Below are positions 59,925 to 64,000 of a DNA stretch of 64,000 nt, piece after piece. The translations under genes and the position numbers were made by a program. Source of the stretch: Adiantum capillus-veneris. Taxonomy: Eukaryota > Streptophyta > Polypodiopsida > Polypodiales > Pteridaceae. The stretch covers positions 13,174,809 through 13,238,808 of the forward strand of contig CM043959.1 of the NCBI GenBank assembly GCA_014529385.2, given 5' to 3'. Every line of letters starts with the position of its first letter. The stretch's first letter is position 1. The notes beneath the pieces are model-generated. The model had not been told where the DNA came from. It made no database searches and saw only the letters and a program-made list of their open reading frames with translations.

Positions 59925-61641
59925 TCAATCATGAAACTCCACTTTTCTTTTTGCCTGAGAGGATTCTGCATCCTCAGAGACCCTTTTTCTTTTGTATTCA
60001 GAAGGAGGTGAAAGTTCAGGAGTGGGTGGTGGTGGTGACTTGGGGTCCTCAGGGCTTAGTGCGGATGACTTTGCAGGGGTTGGTGCTTTGCGCTCCTCAA
60101 GGCTTAGCACGGTGACTTGGCAGGGGTTGGTGCTTTGGGCTCCTGAGGAGTGGCTGGCTTGGGTGACTTGGCAAATTCTTTGGCAACATGAATGGTAGCT
60201 TGAAAGGTCAGCTAGGTGCCTCCCCATAACTGTTCTTAATTGTACGACGCTTTTGAACCTTGAATTTCAATGGTGAGTGGAATGGATAGCACTTTGTATC
60301 TGCTCTTTTTTTTGCAGGGCTCTTCTTCTTGGTGGGACTCTTCCCCTTGGCATGGCTCTTCTTTGTAGGACTCTTCTTCTTGTGATCCTTTTTCTTTGTA
60401 TGGATCTTCTTTGTAGGACTTTTCTTCTTCTTATCCTTTTTTTTTTGCATCCAAAACCTTGGTGGCTCTACCTTTCTTTGGTGGAAAAGGAGATTCTAGA
60501 TCATTTGGATTTATTGATCTTTCCAAAACCATAGAAACAACCTTCTCTCTCATCCACGTGACCCAAGACTCTGGATAGTCATGCAACTGAAACAAATAGA
60601 AAAAGGAATTAAAGGACATGATTACATACATACATAGTTAAGACATCAAAATAAATACATGAGCCACACACTTACAGTGAGTGTAGTCATCTGACACCTT
60701 GACTCAAGATATCTCCATGCATTGGCAAGCACCCTCCATCCACAAGATGTTGAGTCTGTTTGTAAAGGCACTTTTTTATTATAGTACTTGAAACCTTCTA
60801 TATTGAAATTTTTATTTGTGGTACTTAGGTGACCAACAATAAGTTTGGCAGCATTGCAAGAAGACATTGAATCAAAAAGCTACTAATAGAAAACAATGAG
60901 CCATCAAGCATAGATCATACTTCATACTTATAGTTTACTTCTCCCATGGATACTTGACAATGAATTCATAAATATAATATCTTTCTCCAAAAGATCGAAG
61001 ATAATAAGACTCAAGTGTCCTCTACAAAAAATAACAATTAGCTAGGAATACCACAAAATTTTAAAAATAACATGTAAGGAGTTAAGATTTATCCTTCAAC
61101 ATAGGGGGTATATTATGTAATTACAGGTCAGCATGTTAAAATCTTCAAAAAAACTTGAAAGGCTTCCTTGCTTGTTAAAAAGGCACTGTGTCACTAAAGG
61201 GTCAAGTATGGGAATTTGCATAGCTAGAGCCTCTGGAAGATCCCTCATAAGACACCTGAAAAAGAAAACACACCCCCCAATGAGGCCTTGTGCTTGCCTT
61301 GCACATGCACTAATAATTAGCAAAGGAGCAACACATACCTGAGACAGATAAAGAGCACAATGTCACCAAGCTCAATGTTGGGGTTTACAAGCATACTTGT
61401 GTCTTGAGGGAATATGTCCAAGTACACCTCATTACCTCCAAACAAGGAGACATCCACCACCATTTGGCCTGTAACTTTTTCATAAAAAAGAGAGTTGGAT
61501 GCTCTTAAAATTTCTGCTTGCTCTTTAAGGATAGCATCCTCTGATATCATGTCTTGCTCCCTCTCAACCTCCTTTTCCTGCTTTGATATCCTGGGCCTTT
61601 CTTGTCTCATACTCATGTGTAACATCCTCAATGACAACCCC
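59925..61641 (-). pseudogene. Ulp1-like (C48) cysteine protease gene with basic SPTKK-repeat tail
   Basis: Exons with GT-AG boundaries can be traced: about 61641-61339, 61255-61125, from 61021, 60879-60676 and from 60586. The third holds GHLSLIIFDLLEKD (catalytic His position), the fourth starts LFDSMSSC (Asp) and continues to VPLQTDSTSCGWRVLANAWR (Gln and nucleophile Cys). This is the H-D-Q-C order of Ulp1/SENP-type proteases, which remove SUMO-like modifiers. The tail, after a frame slip in a poly(A) run near 60450, has KKSPTKK repeated about five times, and then PAKSP/TPAKSP repeats and KRKR clusters, like histone-H1-type DNA-binding tails. Plant transposons often carry Ulp1 genes, so this may be element-borne. 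The start and exon 3 end are uncertain. Confidence 0.65.
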
Positions 61642-61650
61642 TGAATCTTT

Positions 61651-62168
61651 CTACTGCCTGGAAGGAGGGATATTTAAAATTTGGAAGGCTCTAAGATCCT
61701 CACTAAGAATAAGCTCAAGAGCCTTATCAAACTTGTACCTTAGCCTTGACACAAGCACAAAATCTTTGCTCATAAGTGTGACCCTGTGAGCAAATGCAGC
61801 TGCAATGTAGCTATCATTTATAAAGTTTATGAGAAAATCCTCAACAGCTTCCTGAAGGCACATCAAAGCTTGAGATTGTCACCTTACTGAGACAAAAGTT
61901 TTGATATTCATCATGCTCACAAGTCTATCTGATATTTCTTTGACAACTCTCATGAAAGGTAGCTTTGGAATCAGTAGACAAGTAGACACTTTTGTGCTTT
62001 TCTTATTTCTCTTAAAGATTTGACTTGATAATTCAACCTTTTTCTAGCAGTGGGCCTCTGAGGAGGTTGTGGAGGTGGTGGTTTCTTTGGATCTTTCTCT
62101 AAATCATCTTTTTTTGGATCATTTAAGGCTTGGTAGACTTTTCTTGCAGTCTGCTTCGTTCTCCCCAT
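61651..62168 (-). pseudogene. Divergent, CENH3-like histone H3, broken copy
   Basis: The start MGRTKQTARK matches the H3 N-terminus. It is followed by a Lys/Pro-rich tail unlike canonical H3, then SLREIRKAQK (alpha-N), LLIPKLPFMRVVKEIS (alpha-1), a long loop, QSQALMCLQEAVEDFLINFI (alpha-2) and AHRVTLMSKDFVLVSRL (alpha-3). The divergent tail, long loop 1 and EDF point to a centromeric-type variant rather than replication H3. Two lesions are seen: an 8-bp tandem duplication (AGTAGACA twice, 61973-61988) that shifts the frame, and TGA at 61879-61881 just before QSQAL, where CENH3 proteins usually have Trp. The stop at 61651 lies ten bases before the protease frame on the same strand. No intron is needed; plant CENH3 genes normally have several, so this may be a retrocopy or captured gene. 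Confidence 0.75.
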
Positions 62169-62185
62169 TTGGGTCACAAAACACC

Positions 62186-62646
62186 GCACGATGCAATAGT
62201 TGGGTCACCCACAATCTATAAACTGTCTGTATCGCGTCATATCTGAAGCTAATGATTTTGGCTAAGAATCATGGAGGGACACCCGCACGACGCGATAGCC
62301 GGGTCACCCACACTCTAGAACATGTCTGTATCACGTCGTACGTGAAGCTTTTGACCTTTGCAATGAATCAAGGAAGGACACCTGCACGACGCGATAGGCG
62401 GGTCACCCACATCCTAGAACAGGTCCGGGTCGCATCGTATGTGAAGCTGTTAAGCCTTGGCAATGAATCAATGAAGGACACCTGCACGACGCGATAGCCG
62501 GGTCACCCACATGCTAGCACATGTCCGAGTCGCGTCGTATGTAAAGCTGTTGATCTTGGCAATGAATCGAGAAGGACAATCGCACGACGCGATAGCTTGG
62601 CCACCCATTGTCTAGCACTTGCTGGTATCGCGTCGTACGGGATAGG
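62186..62646. repeat. Five-copy ~99-bp tandem array with inverted ACGACGCGATA motif
   Basis: Units start at 62186, 62285, 62384, 62484 and 62582, the last being partial. Each begins GCACGACGCGATAGCCGGGT and has, about 45 bp on, the inverse (TATCGCGTCGT or a variant). The first unit has the most mutations. The array lies between the divergent promoter and the H3-like ATG, so it would be in the H3-side leader. Confidence 0.9.
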
Positions 62647-62830
62647 AATAAGAAACAATCCAGAAGTGCAAAGAATTGGGCGAGGATGGGTAGCGCGGGT
62701 CGATGGAAGAAAGAGATAAGAAAGTGCGGATGGCGAGGATGGGTAGCGCGGGTCGATGGAAGAAAGTGTGGGTCGTTAAGGAGGTACGACACGACACGAA
62801 TGTGTGGTTTGGGGGAAGGTAAAAAATGAG

Positions 62831-62922
62831 CACGTGAGAGAGCTTTATATACAGCCGACCGTCCGTACGACGACGATAGTTGGAAGCATGCCACGTGGCA
62901 CGTCTGCATAGCTAACACGTGT
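62831..62922. promoter_or_regulatory. Three G-box (CACGTG) elements between divergent TATA boxes
   Basis: CACGTG at 62831, a palindromic GCCACGTGGC at 62890-62899 and ACACGTGT at about 62915. G-boxes bind plant bZIP and bHLH factors. They sit at or between two opposite TATA boxes about 100 bp apart. Confidence 0.55.
62843..62851 (-). promoter_or_regulatory. TATA box for the minus-strand histone/protease unit
   Basis: TATATAAAG on the minus strand. A start near 62815 would put the 99-bp array in the transcribed leader. Confidence 0.5.
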
Positions 62923-62946
62923 CCATAACGGTATTTTTTTGCACCT

Positions 62947-62954
62947 TATATAAA
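62947..62954 (+). promoter_or_regulatory. TATA box for the plus-strand ORF at 63389
   Basis: TATATAAA, followed about 400 bp later by the ATG. The leader holds further CGACGCGA motifs at about 63000, 63086 and 63173, and inverse TATCGCG near 63125. Confidence 0.5.
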
Positions 62955-63388
62955 GCTTGATCTCGATTTTTATTGGTGTTATACTTTTACTTGTCCAACA
63001 CGACGCGAGAAATTGCCTTTATTTTACTTCCCTCCACTAGTGCTACGCGTTGCTTTGGTCTCTCAAGGTCCCTTCGTCCCGCAAGACGCGATGGTACCCG
63101 TTTGCAAACCCTGGCTGGGGCCTCTATCGCGTGGTTCGGGCTTCTACTTGGCTCCACTAGGCAGCTCCCACACGACGCGACCGGAGTAGGTTGCACATCC
63201 TGGAATCCTCCCCTATCACTTCGTTTGGGCGTGCTAGTGAGGATCTTAGACACCTTCACCCAGTGCCTGCAGCACTTTGCTCATCGTGTAGTCCTCCCCC
63301 CTTATCGCTCTATATATCACTTTGGCGCGTACTTTTCGACCTTCACCCTGTGCGTAGGTAGCTTCACCGGTTCGGATTTTTCTCTACC

Positions 63389-64000
63389 ATGAACGAAGAT
63401 CGGGAGGAGATTTTGGAGGAGAGTCCAAGTGAGAAGCTATTGGTTGCTGTGATGGATGGTGGTGACATGGAAGTGTACACCAAAGCATATGAAATATTCA
63501 ACCCTTTGTTTGATCTTACAGTTTTGTTAGACAATTTGAAGGACTTTTTCTCAGAACAATTCAAAGAGTTTGAAGAGGCAGTTGAAGGCAAGTGTTTGTT
63601 TTTAGATGGCAAGACTTATTGCCATCTAACCGAATTTACTACCAACTCAATTGAGAAAGGCAAAGTAACAAGGAGGTTTGGAAGATTTTCTAAGAAGACT
63701 TCCTTTGTTTGTCCACCTACCATTTCTTGTCAATTACATTCAAAGCCTTGCAACCTTGTTCCAAAAGAAGTTGCCTTTCTTTTCTTTTTGTTCCTTAAAG
63801 TTGACATGGAAGCCAAAGCTGATGAAGTGAAAGATACAGATAAAGAGGTAACAAATAAAAATGTTTCCACAGTTTTGCCGCTTGAGAAAAGTGAAATTCT
63901 AGAAGAGGAGGAAGTTGATGTTGCAGTTGAGAAGCAGGAGAGTGCAAATTTTGATGTGGCTCAATTTAGGGCTAGTACTGTCATTGATGAGCCAACAGAT
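63389..64000 (+). CDS. Unknown protein, open to the window end (partial)
   Basis: ATG at 63389 opens a frame without a stop to base 64000 (204 codons). It starts MNEDREEILEESPSEKLLVA, goes through LFDLTVLLDNLKDFFSEQFK, CLFLDGKTYCHLTEF and RRFGRFSKKTSFVCPPTISC, then LHSKPCNLVPKEVAFLFFLF, and ends in an acidic Glu/Val/Lys-rich region. I recognise no family. Four Cys and two His between about residues 82 and 120 could bind metal. It is the only long ORF in the last 6 kb without a lesion and shares a divergent promoter with the histone/protease unit. Its end is outside the window. Confidence 0.6.
   Translation, partial: MNEDREEILEESPSEKLLVAVMDGGDMEVYTKAYEIFNPLFDLTVLLDNLKDFFSEQFKEFEEAVEGKCLFLDGKTYCHLTEFTTNSIEKGKVTRRFGRFSKKTSFVCPPTISCQLHSKPCNLVPKEVAFLFFLFLKVDMEAKADEVKDTDKEVTNKNVSTVLPLEKSEILEEEEVDVAVEKQESANFDVAQFRASTVIDEPTD

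Noticed and set aside
62186-62646. CRISPR array
   Set aside because: The units are contiguous ~99-bp tandem copies without unique spacers, and the genome is eukaryotic.

Overview
The window looks like nuclear DNA of a land plant. It has spliced genes with GT/AG introns, the first exon of an R2R3-MYB gene, and plant-type CACTA, hAT, PIF/Harbinger, Ty1/copia, Ty3/gypsy and L1-type LINE elements. It also has very long (GA/CT)n and (GT)n tracts and unusually long poly(G)/poly(C) runs. The many old transposons, low gene density and a Penelope-like reverse transcriptase would fit a large non-flowering vascular plant genome such as a fern. That last step is a weak inference.

Layout: 0-1.1 kb is MYB exon 1 (minus strand) and its upstream region. 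1.1-3.4 kb is gene-free with simple repeats. 3.4-8.75 kb is a decayed L1-type LINE (plus). 8.99-9.07 kb is a tRNA-like SINE relic. 9.93-10.56 kb is one LTR plus primer binding site. 11.3-12.0 kb is a Harbinger transposase relic (minus). 13.0-14.3 kb is a leader made of hairpin-forming repeats. 14.3-22.8 kb is a protein-kinase-like pseudogene split by a complete 7,077-bp CACTA transposon that carries two multi-exon genes. 24.1-27.1 kb is a hAT transposase relic preceded by a second hairpin-repeat leader. 28.2-33.2 kb holds two gypsy LTRs in inverted orientation around a pol relic. 33.4-36.6 kb has more gypsy pieces. 37.6-47.4 kb has two head-to-tail copies of a Penelope-like element. 47.4-51 kb is mostly unassigned, with a tandem duplication, a perfect palindrome and a CACTA fragment. 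51.2-53.3 kb is a second, GC-rich LINE (minus). 53.35-55.9 kb is a copia relic (minus). 56.2-56.4 kb is a 206-bp (CT)n(GT)n tract.

The least ordinary part is 58.4-64.0 kb. A plus-strand gene with a possible BAH-like segment comes first. Then, on the minus strand, come an Ulp1-like cysteine protease with a basic SPTKK-repeat tail and, directly upstream of it, a divergent (CENH3-like) histone H3. Next is a five-copy ~99-bp array built around ACGACGCGATA and its inverted partner, then a divergent promoter with two TATA boxes and G-boxes, and a plus-strand ORF that stays open to the window end. The histone copy has an 8-bp duplication frameshift and an in-frame TGA, so as read here it is broken.

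Two unrelated coding units (the kinase-like gene and the hAT transposase) share one upstream design: TATA box, short exon, and a 1.1-1.2 kb probable leader intron filled with diverged copies of the same hairpin motif. That shared leader and the histone/protease locus are the best candidates for something undescribed.
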